From assembly GCA_019114745.1 (NCBI GenBank), contig DXEY01000178.1:1-9505 (forward strand): DNA of 9,505 bases. The letters run 5' to 3'. Under the pieces are notes generated by a model, which was given only the letters and a program-made list of their open reading frames with translations, had not been told where the DNA came from and did not search any database. How positions within the stretch are numbered: the stretch's first letter is position 1; every line of letters starts with the position of its first letter. Of this stretch, positions 1 to 6,797 are shown in pieces. This stretch comes from Candidatus Mediterraneibacter colneyensis (GTDB lineage: Bacteria; Bacillota; Clostridia; Lachnospirales; Lachnospiraceae). The position numbers and the translations under genes were made by a program.

Positions 1-1383
1 GATGCGCCGGTTTTTACCCAACACCCGCAAAATCAAATCACTTACACGGGCAGCACCGCCTCCTTTAGCGCCGAGGCGGATGGCATGGACATCACCTACA
101 CCTGGCAGGCCCAGCCCAAAACCAGCGACCCGGACACCGGCGCATGGTATGACATTTATGACTATGTACCGACCGGCGTTTCACTACCACACACCGGGCA
201 AACCCTTAATTTGCCCAATGTGTCGGGCACATGGGAGGAAAATGGCTATACTTTGGACGGCGGCAGCGGCTTTGACCCCGCGGACGCCCGGTTCCGTTGT
301 GTGGCGATGAATTACGCCAATATATCTACTAACAGCAACCCGGCAGAGTTGACTGTGATAAGCGGTGGCGGCGGTGAAGACGGCCGGGAGGTGGAGCTTC
401 GCACCAACGACACCCATATCCAGTGGCGGTATGCGGGCGAGGGCGATGACGCATGGCGCGATCTGGTAGCCCTTTCCGCCATCACCGGCGAGGCGGGCGC
501 AGACGGCAGGGAGATCCAGCTTCAAGTGGCAAACGGCTATATCCAGTGGAAGTACGACACCGATACCCAGTGGAACGATCTGCTTGACCTCTCCGACCTG
601 CAAGGTCAGGACGGCGATGATGGCCGGGAGATCGAACTGCGAAACAACGGCGTCACCATTCAATGGCGCTATGTGGGCGAAGCCGATACGGAATGGAAAG
701 ACCTTGTTGACCTTTCCGCCATCACCGGCAGCGACGGGCAGGACGGCGCAGGCGGCGCGGATGGCCGGGAAGTGGAGCTGCGGGTTGACGGCGGCTATAT
801 CCAGTGGAAATACAATACAGACCCCGATACGCAATGGCAAAATCTGATTGCCGTATCCGCCCTGCAAGGCATGAAGGGCGATAAAGGTGATAAGGGCGAC
901 CCCGGCGAGGACGGGCAGGACGGCGCGGACGGAGAGACCCCATACATAGGCGGGAACGGAAACTGGTGGATCGGCGGCGTTGATACCGGAATTAAGGCAA
1001 CAGGCAGCAACGGCTCTGACGGCGAGGACGGGAAAGATGGCCAGGATGGGAAAGATGGAGCGGACGGAGAGACCCCCTATATCGGAAGTAATGGCAACTG
1101 GTGGATCGGCAGCACCGACACCGGCATTAAAGCGGCGGGCACCAACGGCACAAACGGCGCGGGGATCGCTGACGTTTCTATCAACGACAGCGGCGAGCTG
1201 ATCGTTACCCTCACCGATGGGACGGAACTTAACGCCGGGGCTGTCCCCACCGGCGAAGCGGGCAATTCCGGCCTGCAGACCATCGTATATGTTTCTCTGG
1301 GGATGGCTGGCGTTTCCCTGGCAGGGCTGATCGCGGTGCTGGCGTTCCTGTTCTCGAAGCGTAAAATGCTGACCGGAAAGTAA
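1..1383 (+). CDS. Modular collagen-like surface protein, 5' end outside window (partial)
   Basis: The frame is open from base 1 to the stop at 1381-1383 (460 codons), so the gene starts upstream; the Met at 85 lies inside a domain. In order from base 1: an Ig-like domain (about residues 1-120, with a YTW core and a late RFRCVAMN strand), four repeats beginning GRE (from 382, 505, 622 and 763) with an IQW(R/K)Y and W-x-(D/N)-L core, a collagen-like Gly-X-Y stretch from 868, and two GETPYIG...NGNWWIG modules (931 and 1066) separated by more Gly-X-Y. A short beta-rich module (IADVSINDSGEL) follows. The C-terminus has AVPTG (1240-1254), a hydrophobic segment (about 1273-1353) and a basic tail SKRKMLTGK. 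This is the layout of a sortase-anchored or membrane-anchored Gram-positive wall protein, perhaps an adhesin; ligand unknown. Gly/Asp-rich codons make it look unlike the flanking genes, and transfer is possible but unproven. Confidence 0.8.
   Translation, partial: DAPVFTQHPQNQITYTGSTASFSAEADGMDITYTWQAQPKTSDPDTGAWYDIYDYVPTGVSLPHTGQTLNLPNVSGTWEENGYTLDGGSGFDPADARFRCVAMNYANISTNSNPAELTVISGGGGEDGREVELRTNDTHIQWRYAGEGDDAWRDLVALSAITGEAGADGREIQLQVANGYIQWKYDTDTQWNDLLDLSDLQGQDGDDGREIELRNNGVTIQWRYVGEADTEWKDLVDLSAITGSDGQDGAGGADGREVELRVDGGYIQWKYNTDPDTQWQNLIAVSALQGMKGDKGDKGDPGEDGQDGADGETPYIGGNGNWWIGGVDTGIKATGSNGSDGEDGKDGQDGKDGADGETPYIGSNGNWWIGSTDTGIKAAGTNGTNGAGIADVSINDSGELIVTLTDGTELNAGAVPTGEAGNSGLQTIVYVSLGMAGVSLAGLIAVLAFLFSKRKMLTGK
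382..867 (+). repeat. Four tandem GRE...IQW(R/K)Y protein repeats in the surface protein
   Basis: The units begin at 382, 505, 622 and 763 and are 41, 39, 47 and about 35 codons long. Each starts with Gly-Arg-Glu, carries IQWRY or IQWKY about 12 residues later, then a Trp followed by a Leu-rich LS.(I/L).G end. Units 1 and 3 (IQWRY, ending in LSAITG) resemble each other, as do units 2 and 4 (GYIQWKY, ending in LQG). This suggests duplication of a two-unit block. The links between units are short Gly-Asp-rich spacers. Confidence 0.8.
931..1143 (+). repeat. Two copies of a GETPYIG-NGNWWIG-DTGIKA module
   Basis: Copy 1 starts at 931 and copy 2 at 1066. Both encode GETPYIG, then NGNWWIG, then DTGIKA, with only a few substitutions between them. 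A Gly-X-Y linker rich in Asp and Lys (about 1003-1065) separates them. The module is Trp-rich and sits directly against collagen-like sequence; it may cap or nucleate the triple helix, which is inference. Confidence 0.75.
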
Positions 1384-1434
1384 AAATACCCGCTTTGTTC
1401 GTGGCGACTGAGACATTTGACCGCACATTTACTC

Positions 1435-1451
1435 CTGGACAAAGTGTCCAG
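1435..1451. repeat. Short inverted repeat after the surface-protein gene
   Basis: CTGGAC and GTCCAG form a perfect 6-bp dyad around a 5-nt centre. It lies 50 bases after the stop of the surface-protein gene and has no T run behind it, so it is a weak terminator candidate at best. It could also be a protein or recombinase binding site. Confidence 0.4.
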
Positions 1452-1475
1452 AGGTAAGGAGATGAAATACAACGT

Positions 1476-1513
1476 GGCGCCCCTTTTCTGTTTTCAGACA
1501 AAAAAGGGGCGCC
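1476..1513. terminator. 12-bp inverted repeat between convergent genes, possible bidirectional terminator
   Basis: GGCGCCCCTTTT (1476-1487) and AAAAGGGGCGCC (1502-1513) are perfect complements around a 14-nt loop. It lies between two genes that end towards each other, the surface protein (1383) and hydG (1551), where a shared terminator is expected. The A/T part of the stem is next to the loop, and no good U run follows the stem on either strand. On the minus strand an alternative small hairpin in GGGGCGCCCC is followed directly by six T. Termination is therefore plausible but not certain. Confidence 0.5.
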
Positions 1514-1550
1514 CCTGCGACGAGCCAAAGCCCGAAAGAAAAACTCAGGA

Positions 1551-2972
1551 TCAGAAACGGAAATCTCTCCGGTTGTCCTGTTCGATCAGCCTCAGGTTTT
1601 CCAGTACGACTGCCCGCGCCTTTTCATTTGGAACGTTCAATACCTCTCTGTCGATCAGCCTGTCCCCGATCGCCTTTGTCTCAGGCGACGCGTAGTCCAT
1701 CAGATATTCTTTCAGTGTCATCAGTGCGTTCGGGTGGCAGCAGTTCTGGATCTGCCCGCTCTTACACAGCGACATGAACCGGTCTCCGGTGCGCCCTTCG
1801 CGGTAACATGCGGTGCAGAAGCTGGGGATGTAATCCATCTCCATAAGCCAGCGGACGACTTCATCCAGGGTGCGGTTGTCGCTGACGTCGAACTGTTCGG
1901 ACTTCTCATCTTCAGGCTCCGGCTCGCAGTAGCCGCCTACGCTTGTGCGTGACCCTCCGCTGATCTGCGAGATGCCAAGATGCAGGACGCGTTCCCTTGT
2001 CTTCTGGTTCTCGCGCGTGGAGATGATCATTCCGGTGTAAGGTACTGCGATGCGGATGCAGGCGACGATCTTCGCAAATGTGTCGTCATCGATGCCGTTG
2101 TCGAAATCATCGGGATCGATATCGTCCGCATGTTTCAGCCTGGGGACGCTGATCGTGTGGGGGCCGACTCCAAAAGCGGCTTCCAGGTGCTCGGCGTGCA
2201 TGAGGAGTCCGGCAAATTCGTAGCGGTATTTATCCAGACCGAAGAGTACGCCCAGCCCTACATCGTCGATCCCGCCTTCCATGGCGCGGTCCATGGCTTC
2301 TGTGTGGTAATTGTAGTCGTGCTTTGGCCCGGTCGGGTGCAGCTCGAGATAGCTCTCTTTGTGGTAAGTCTCCTGGAAGAGGATGTAAGTGCCGATTCCG
2401 GCTTCCTTTAAGAGACGATAGTTGTCCACAGTCGTCGCGGCGATATTGATGTTTACGCGGCGGATGGCGCCATTTTTGTGTTTGATGCTGTAGATCGTCT
2501 CGATGGATTTCAGGTAGTAATCCATCGTATTGCGCACGGGATCTTCTCCTGCTTCAAGAGCGAGGCGCTTGTGCCCCATATCCTGAAGCGCGATCACCTC
2601 TCTTCTGATATCTTCCTGGGAGAGCTGCTTCCTCGGGATGTGCTTATTCTTTGCGTGGTAAGGGCAGTAGGTGCATCCATTGATGCAGTAGTTGGACAGA
2701 TACAGCGGCGCGAACATGACGATGCGGTTTCCGTAAAAGTCTTTCTTGATCTGTTCCGCCAGCCGGTATATTTCCTCGTTCTTTTCTTTGATCGGACAGG
2801 CGAGCAGGACAGAAGCCTCCCGGTGGGAGAGCCCTTTCCTCTTTTTTGCCTTCTCAATAATGGCGTCGATCAGTTCCACATTTTCTTTGTTCTCGTCCGC
2901 ATAGGCGAGGGTTTCCATGATTTCTCCGTGATCGATAAAATCATCGGCACATTTTGAGTTTACGTCGTACAT
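1551..2972 (-). CDS. hydG: [FeFe]-hydrogenase maturation radical SAM tyrosine lyase HydG
   Basis: HydG cleaves tyrosine with S-adenosylmethionine to make the CO and CN ligands of the [FeFe]-hydrogenase H-cluster, releasing p-cresol; it acts in the cytoplasm. The 473-residue product has the family's length. Cys96, Cys100 and Cys103 form the CX3CX2C motif of the SAM-binding 4Fe-4S cluster. Cys386, Cys389 and Cys412 form the C-terminal CX2CX22C motif of the auxiliary cluster, which separates HydG from the related ThiH. The start at 2972 is supported by an AAAGGAGGAAG ribosome binding site. It follows hydE on the same strand after a 52-nt gap and is the last gene of the operon visible here. Downstream, where hydF is often found in clostridia, lies the oppositely oriented surface-protein gene. 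Confidence 0.96.
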   Translation of the reverse strand: MYDVNSKCADDFIDHGEIMETLAYADENKENVELIDAIIEKAKKRKGLSHREASVLLACPIKEKNEEIYRLAEQIKKDFYGNRIVMFAPLYLSNYCINGCTYCPYHAKNKHIPRKQLSQEDIRREVIALQDMGHKRLALEAGEDPVRNTMDYYLKSIETIYSIKHKNGAIRRVNINIAATTVDNYRLLKEAGIGTYILFQETYHKESYLELHPTGPKHDYNYHTEAMDRAMEGGIDDVGLGVLFGLDKYRYEFAGLLMHAEHLEAAFGVGPHTISVPRLKHADDIDPDDFDNGIDDDTFAKIVACIRIAVPYTGMIISTRENQKTRERVLHLGISQISGGSRTSVGGYCEPEPEDEKSEQFDVSDNRTLDEVVRWLMEMDYIPSFCTACYREGRTGDRFMSLCKSGQIQNCCHPNALMTLKEYLMDYASPETKAIGDRLIDREVLNVPNEKARAVVLENLRLIEQDNRRDFRF

Positions 2973-3024
2973 AGTAGATCTTCCTCCTTTTATTCTTTAA
3001 ATCTGATAGCGTTTTATATACGGG

Positions 3025-4113
3025 TCAGGATCGGATGTTGAGAGAATCGCCCCGGCAGGCGGTGATCCGGTATCCGATCGCCTTCATCCTTTCTTTCAGA
3101 GAGTTGAGGCTCTCTGCTGCCTCATCCCCGGTGCAGAGCTTGTTGTCGTACAGGAGGTATTTTTCCCGTACGCCTGCCGGTGAGAGGTTCGGCATGACTA
3201 CATTGGCTCCCGCCAGGATGCCCTGCTCCCTGCCGTCGGGAGAGATCGTGCCAAGTGCTGTCGTGGCGGGCAGGAGTACTTTGGGGAGCAGCAGGCGTAT
3301 GAGCCCGAGCATGTAGAGCGTGAGTTCGGCAGTCCCTGCCGGATATTGGGAAAAAGGTGTCTCGTGGTGGGGGATAAACGGACCGATCCCGACCATCTGG
3401 GGATCGAGTTCGGCGAGAAACAGCATATCGTCGGCAAGATTTTCCGGCGTCTGGTATGGTGATCCGACCATAAATCCGGTTCCTGTCTGATAGCCGATCT
3501 CTTTTAAATCCCACAGACAAGCCTGACGGTGCCTGGCGCTCAGCTTTGGCGGATGAAGCCTTGCATAGTGCTCCGGATCGTATGTCTCGTGGCGGAGCAG
3601 GTAGCGGTCAGCCCCTGCGTCAAAGAGTTTCTGATAACTTTCCCTGGAACGCTCCCCCACAGAAAGGGTGATGGCGCAGTCAGGCCATCCCGCACGGATC
3701 TCGGAGACGATCTCTGCCAGCCGCTCATCTGTGAAGTAAGCGTCCTCGCCGCCCTGCAGTACAAACGTGCGGAAACCGAGCTCATACCCTTCTTTACAGC
3801 AGGAGAGGATATCCTCTTTTGAGAGGCGGTAACGGCGGGCGTTTGGATTGCTCCTGCGGATGCCGCAGTAATAGCAGTCGTTTTTACAGTAATTGGTAAA
3901 TTCGATCAGCCCCCGGATGTAAATGGCGTGCCCGTAATGCCGGATGCGGCTCTCTCTCGCCCGCTCAAAGAGATATCCTGCGGCGCCGGGAGTACGCTCC
4001 CGGATGAGGAATGCCCACTCTTCCCGGGTAAGGGAACGGGTATGTTCCAGCCTGTCGATCAGGCTTTTTAACTTTTGCTCATTTTGGTTTTTGTTTTGGA
4101 TATTCTCTGTCAT
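3025..4113 (-). CDS. hydE: [FeFe]-hydrogenase maturation radical SAM protein HydE
   Basis: HydE is the radical SAM enzyme that works with HydG and HydF to assemble the 2Fe subcluster of [FeFe]-hydrogenase; it is thought to act on the organometallic product of HydG and help form the dithiomethylamine bridge. The product has 362 residues. Cys76, Cys80 and Cys83 (CKNDCYYC) form the SAM cluster motif, in a biotin-synthase-like TIM barrel. The cysteines for the second, non-essential cluster seen in some HydE proteins appear to be missing: only one Cys falls in that late region (NKLCTGDE). The start ATG overlaps the stop of the upstream regulator gene by 4 nt (ATGA), and only a weak ribosome binding site precedes it, so translational coupling is likely. 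Confidence 0.95.
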   Translation of the reverse strand: MTENIQNKNQNEQKLKSLIDRLEHTRSLTREEWAFLIRERTPGAAGYLFERARESRIRHYGHAIYIRGLIEFTNYCKNDCYYCGIRRSNPNARRYRLSKEDILSCCKEGYELGFRTFVLQGGEDAYFTDERLAEIVSEIRAGWPDCAITLSVGERSRESYQKLFDAGADRYLLRHETYDPEHYARLHPPKLSARHRQACLWDLKEIGYQTGTGFMVGSPYQTPENLADDMLFLAELDPQMVGIGPFIPHHETPFSQYPAGTAELTLYMLGLIRLLLPKVLLPATTALGTISPDGREQGILAGANVVMPNLSPAGVREKYLLYDNKLCTGDEAAESLNSLKERMKAIGYRITACRGDSLNIRS

Positions 4114-4358
4114 ATGTTTTTCCCGTAGATCGTCTTTGTGCTCACGCCCGGCAGCATCCCCAGTTTGCCGGAGAGCGAGCTGATGACGTTATTTGGGGCG
4201 TCCACTGCCACGCTGATGACATGGATGCCTTTTTCCCGGTATGGGATTCCCATCCTGCCGATCACATATTCGCCGTACCGGCTCAGCAGATGGTTGAGTT
4301 CATCGACAGATTCCCGTGATTCCAGGATGATGCCGATGAGTGCGATCCTTGTTTCCAT
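4110..4358 (-). CDS. TM1266-type iron-only hydrogenase system regulator
   Basis: This 82-residue protein matches the small ACT/NikR-C-like family found beside hydrogenase maturation genes (TM1266 family, putative iron-only hydrogenase system regulator). Visible features are the METRIALIGI first strand, the helix ESVDELNHLLSRYGEYVIGRMGIPY, a second strand HVISVAVDAP and a closing helix with LPGVSTKT. The ATG at 4358 is preferred because AAAGGAGG stands 5 nt upstream; an upstream in-frame ATG at 4412 would begin in the terminator loop region and has no binding site. It is the first gene of the operon, overlaps hydE by 4 nt, and lies just after a leader terminator. It has no DNA-binding domain, so its regulatory role is a family assignment, not something seen here. 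Confidence 0.88.
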   Translation of the reverse strand: METRIALIGIILESRESVDELNHLLSRYGEYVIGRMGIPYREKGIHVISVAVDAPNNVISSLSGKLGMLPGVSTKTIYGKNI

Positions 4359-4591
4359 TTCAGCCTCCTTTTGGTGAAAATACAGGTGCGTTCTGCGGAG
4401 TTTCCGGTACAAAAAAAAGCGCCGTAAGGCGCCCGGACAGACAGAGGGAACAGGAAAACGCAGCGAAGATCAGGGGCTGTGTTATCGCCCTGTCCGCTGA
4501 TGCTCCAGCTCAGATAGAATGCTCCGATATAAGCGCCTTTTTGCTCAGGTCATCTGTCCGCCAGACGGCCTTTACAGTCAGAACGTATGTC
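4359..4591 (-). promoter_or_regulatory. Structured 5' leader of the hydrogenase maturation operon, candidate riboswitch or attenuator
   Basis: From the predicted start near 4591 to the first gene there are about 230 nt of non-coding leader. It contains an extended hairpin (4499-4461: outer CAGCG/CGCTG, inner CAGGGC with GCCCCTG, loop GATAACACA), a second possible stem (CAGAT 4556-4552 with ATCTG 4515-4511), and CGGACAG (4560-4554) complementary to CTGTCCG (4440-4434), which could close the whole domain. The 3' end is an intrinsic terminator at 4432-4411. Segment AAGGCGC (4539-4533) can pair with GCGCCTT (4432-4426), which would destroy that terminator. No leader peptide with a ribosome binding site is evident. 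I do not recognise a known riboswitch family. Confidence 0.65.
4411..4432 (-). terminator. Intrinsic terminator inside the hyd operon leader
   Basis: Read on the minus strand, GCGCC and GGCGC form a 5-bp all-GC stem around TTAC, followed at once by eight T (4418-4411). It stands 52 nt before the first gene of the operon, so it must be bypassed for expression. No promoter with acceptable spacing lies between it and the gene. Confidence 0.8.
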
Positions 4592-4597
4592 CTGTCC

Positions 4598-4626
4598 AGT
4601 ATAACATGGAAGGAGCGGGGATACAA
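4598..4626 (-). promoter_or_regulatory. Sigma-A type promoter of the hydrogenase maturation operon
   Basis: On the minus strand, TTGTAT (4626-4621) and TATACT (4603-4598) are separated by exactly 17 nt, with TG one base upstream of the -10 box. The predicted start is near 4591, giving a long leader with a terminator before the TM1266-type gene. It is back to back with the acyP promoter. Confidence 0.7.
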
Positions 4627-4636
4627 GAATCATACA

Positions 4637-4665
4637 TTGATTTTCTTATGCTTACAGGATAAAAT
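4637..4665 (+). promoter_or_regulatory. Promoter upstream of acyP-proC-trxB
   Basis: TTGATT (4637-4642) and TAAAAT (4660-4665) have a 17-nt spacer. The predicted start falls near 4672, only a few bases before GGAGG (4673-4677), so the leader would be very short. The two -35 boxes of the divergent promoters are only 10 bp apart, and a protein bound between them could affect both. Confidence 0.55.
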
Positions 4666-4685
4666 AGGAAAAGGAGGAGACGGAG

Positions 4686-4958
4686 ATGTCAGATATAAGA
4701 AAGCATATTGTGTTTCACGGGAGAGTACAGGGCGTAGGATTCCGGTACAAGGCAAAATATCTCGCGCTTTCGCTGGAACTCACCGGCTGGGTGTGCAATG
4801 AGTACGACGGCACGGTGACGCTGGAAGTCCAGGGACGGGAGGCGCTGATCAATAAACTGCTGGTCGGACTGAATCATGACCGGTTTATTTCCATTGAGTG
4901 GATGGATGCGAAAGAGATCCCGCTCGTGGAAAATGAGAGCTCTTTTTCCGTGAGGTAA
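4686..4958 (+). CDS. acyP: Acylphosphatase
   Basis: This enzyme hydrolyses the carboxyl-phosphate bond of acyl phosphates such as acetyl phosphate or 1,3-bisphosphoglycerate in the cytoplasm. The 90-residue length is normal for the family. The signature HGRVQGVGFR ends in Arg20, the phosphate-binding arginine, and GWVCNEYDGTV supplies Asn38, the catalytic asparagine. The rest fits the small alpha/beta sandwich fold (VTLEVQG strand). The start follows GGAGG with 8-nt spacing. It is followed by proC on the same strand after 58 nt and probably shares its transcript. The physiological substrate cannot be read from the sequence. Confidence 0.93.
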   Translation: MSDIRKHIVFHGRVQGVGFRYKAKYLALSLELTGWVCNEYDGTVTLEVQGREALINKLLVGLNHDRFISIEWMDAKEIPLVENESSFSVR

Positions 4959-5016
4959 GAGTGATCGCACATAAAAAGCAGAGAATAAATAGAGAATAGA
5001 AGAGGAGACAGGAATT

Positions 5017-5826
5017 ATGGCACAGGATAAGGTGAAGTTAGGATTTATCGGTACAGGAAATATGGCGGGAGCCATCATGGGCGGCATTATTAAAAATGAG
5101 ATCTTTTCACCGGAAGAGATCATCGGTGCGGACATATCCCCGGCAGGACGGGAGCGGGTGAAAGAGACGTACGGCATACAGGTGACGGATGATAACCGGG
5201 AGGTGGCGCAGAGAGCGGAGGTGCTCGTCCTGTCAGTGAAACCCCAGTATTATGCGGAGGCTATCGCGGAGATACGGGACTGTATCCGGGAGGAGCAGGT
5301 TGTGATCACCATCGCTCCCGGCAAGACGCTTTCATGGCTGGAAGAACAGTTCCAAAAACCGGTGAAGATCGTTCGGACAATGCCGAATACTCCTGCGCTG
5401 GTGGGAGAGGGCATGACCGCTGCATGTGTAAACGAGTATGTCACAGATGAGGAGAAAGCGTATGCATTTCAGATCCTGCGCTCCTTCGGGAAGGTGGAGG
5501 AAGTGCCGGAGCATCTGATCGACGCTGTTGTGGCAGTGAGCGGCAGCTCCCCGGCATATGTGTTCCTGTTTATCGAGGCAATGGCGGACGCGGCTGTGGC
5601 AGAGGGAATGCCCAGGCAGCAGGCGTACAGCTTCGCGGCGCAGGCGGTCTATGGAAGCGCAAAAATGGTGCTGGAGACAGGAAAGCATCCGGGAGAACTG
5701 AAAGATATGGTGTGCTCTCCGGCGGGGACAACGATAGAGGCTGTCCGTGTTCTGGAGGAAAAAGGATTCCGGAGCGCGGTGTTTGAGGCAATGAAGGCAT
5801 GCGCTGACGTATCAAGAAATATGTAG
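5017..5826 (+). CDS. proC: Pyrroline-5-carboxylate reductase
   Basis: ProC catalyses the last step of proline synthesis, reducing 1-pyrroline-5-carboxylate to proline with NAD(P)H. The product has 269 residues, the usual length. It opens with the Rossmann motif FIGTGNMAGAI (about residues 10-20), continues with the LSVKPQ and RTMPNTPALVGEGM segments typical of the family, then a helical dimer domain (VSGSSPAYVFLFIEAMADAAV) and the ProC signature ELKDMVCSPAGTTIEAVRVLE (about 227-247). AGAGGAGACAGGAATT precedes the ATG. It lies between acyP and trxB, with gaps of 58 and 39 nt. The genes needed for earlier proline steps (proA, proB) are not in the window. Confidence 0.96.
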   Translation: MAQDKVKLGFIGTGNMAGAIMGGIIKNEIFSPEEIIGADISPAGRERVKETYGIQVTDDNREVAQRAEVLVLSVKPQYYAEAIAEIRDCIREEQVVITIAPGKTLSWLEEQFQKPVKIVRTMPNTPALVGEGMTAACVNEYVTDEEKAYAFQILRSFGKVEEVPEHLIDAVVAVSGSSPAYVFLFIEAMADAAVAEGMPRQQAYSFAAQAVYGSAKMVLETGKHPGELKDMVCSPAGTTIEAVRVLEEKGFRSAVFEAMKACADVSRNM

Positions 5827-5865
5827 GTTTTGGAAACAGCATCAGGAGAAAGGAGAGACAGGCTT

Positions 5866-6771
5866 ATGTATGATATAGGAATTATCGGCGGGGGAACCGC
5901 CGGCATGACGGCGGCGATCTACGGACAGCGCGCCGGAAAGCAGACGATCATTATAGAAGGAGGAACATTCGGCGGGCAGATCACCTCATCCCCGAATGTG
6001 GAGAATTATCCGGGGATCGCAAGCGTGAGCGGAAGCGAGTTTTCTATGAATCTTTTAGACCAGGCTGTGAAACTCGGCGCAGAGACAGCGATGGAACAGG
6101 TTACAGGCATCCGGGACGAGGGAAGGGTAAAAGTAATAGAGACTGCCGGAAAAGAATATCCGTGCAGGAGTGTGATCCTCGCAACCGGGGTGACCCACCG
6201 TCATCTGGGAGTGCCCAATGAGGAGCGGCTGACCGGAGCGGGAGTCTCTTACTGTGCTACATGCGACGGCGCTTTCTTCCGGGGGCGTGATGTGGCTGTC
6301 GTAGGAGGCGGGAGCACGGCACTTCAGGATGCGGAGTTTTTGTCAAACTACTGCCGCCGGGTGTATCTGATCCACCGGAGAGACGAATTTCGCGGGGAGG
6401 ATCAGATTGTAAAAAGGCTGGAAGAAAAAGAAAATGTAGAGTTTGTCCTGAACTCTATAGTAAAAGAGATCATCGGTGACTCTGTGGTCGAGCGCCTGAT
6501 CGTGAATAATAAAAAAATAGGGAAGGAATATAAACTTGACGTGGCGGGCGTATTTATCGCCGTGGGGCAGATCCCGCAGAATGAAGTGTTTGCCGATGTT
6601 GTAAAACTTGACGAGAACGGATTTATACTGGCTGCGGAGGACTGCCTCACGTCTCATCCGGGAATTTTTGCGGCAGGCGACTGCCGGACAAAAGAGGTAC
6701 GGCAGCTTACAACAGCCGCGGCGGACGGAGCTGTGGCGGCGCTGGCAGCGTGTAAATATGCGGCAGAGTAG
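5866..6771 (+). CDS. trxB: Thioredoxin-disulfide reductase
   Basis: This flavoprotein passes electrons from NADPH through FAD and an active-site disulfide to thioredoxin. The 301-residue protein has an N-terminal FAD motif (IGGGTAGMTAAIY, about residues 7-19), the redox pair Cys130 and Cys133 in CATCDG, an NADPH-binding GGGSTALQDA (about 147-156) with HRRDEFR (170-176), and the C-terminal FAD motif AAGDCRTKEVRQLTTAAADG (about 269-288). HRRDEFR is the NADPH-type pattern of classic TrxB rather than of ferredoxin-dependent relatives. The ATG at 5866 is chosen over an upstream TTG at 5830 because the aligned N-terminus starts there and AAAGGAGAG lies just before it. It follows proC by 39 nt. A thioredoxin gene is not present here. 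Confidence 0.94.
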   Translation: MYDIGIIGGGTAGMTAAIYGQRAGKQTIIIEGGTFGGQITSSPNVENYPGIASVSGSEFSMNLLDQAVKLGAETAMEQVTGIRDEGRVKVIETAGKEYPCRSVILATGVTHRHLGVPNEERLTGAGVSYCATCDGAFFRGRDVAVVGGGSTALQDAEFLSNYCRRVYLIHRRDEFRGEDQIVKRLEEKENVEFVLNSIVKEIIGDSVVERLIVNNKKIGKEYKLDVAGVFIAVGQIPQNEVFADVVKLDENGFILAAEDCLTSHPGIFAAGDCRTKEVRQLTTAAADGAVAALAACKYAAE

Positions 6772-6774
6772 ATC

Positions 6775-6797
6775 GGGAGGGGATATGTTCCCCTCCT
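6775..6797 (+). terminator. Probable terminator after trxB
   Basis: GGAGGGGA (6776-6783) and TCCCCTCC (6789-6796) make a perfect 8-bp stem with loop TATGT, and one more G-T pair closes it. TTACTTTCT follows, a poor but pyrimidine-rich tail. It starts 4 bases after the trxB stop and fits the end of the acyP-proC-trxB transcript. Confidence 0.7.

Noticed and set aside
184..1428. Long open frame on the minus strand (414 codons) opposite the surface-protein gene
   Set aside because: It is a by-product of the repetitive Gly/Asp-rich codons on the plus strand; the plus-strand product has domains, repeats and a TM anchor, while this frame shows no recognisable family.
1417..1695. Plus-strand frame with ATG 1462 right after AAGGAG
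   Set aside because: The spacing between AAGGAG and ATG is zero, and the frame runs antisense through the conserved C-terminus of hydG.
1980..2411. Plus-strand open frame of 143 codons inside hydG (and similar ones at 2478-2957 and 3529-3822)
   Set aside because: These are antisense to hydG and hydE, whose catalytic motifs fix the real strand and frame.
4391..4591. Hyd leader as a NiCo, TPP or T-box RNA
   Set aside because: The CUGAGCA and CCUGAUC fragments recall parts of these classes, but the other conserved blocks (for example GAGCAGGC of NiCo, CUGAGA of TPP, AGGGUGG of T-box) are missing.
4340..4801. Plus-strand open frame over the divergent promoter region
   Set aside because: It has no ribosome binding site, covers both promoters and the leader, and overlaps acyP in another frame.
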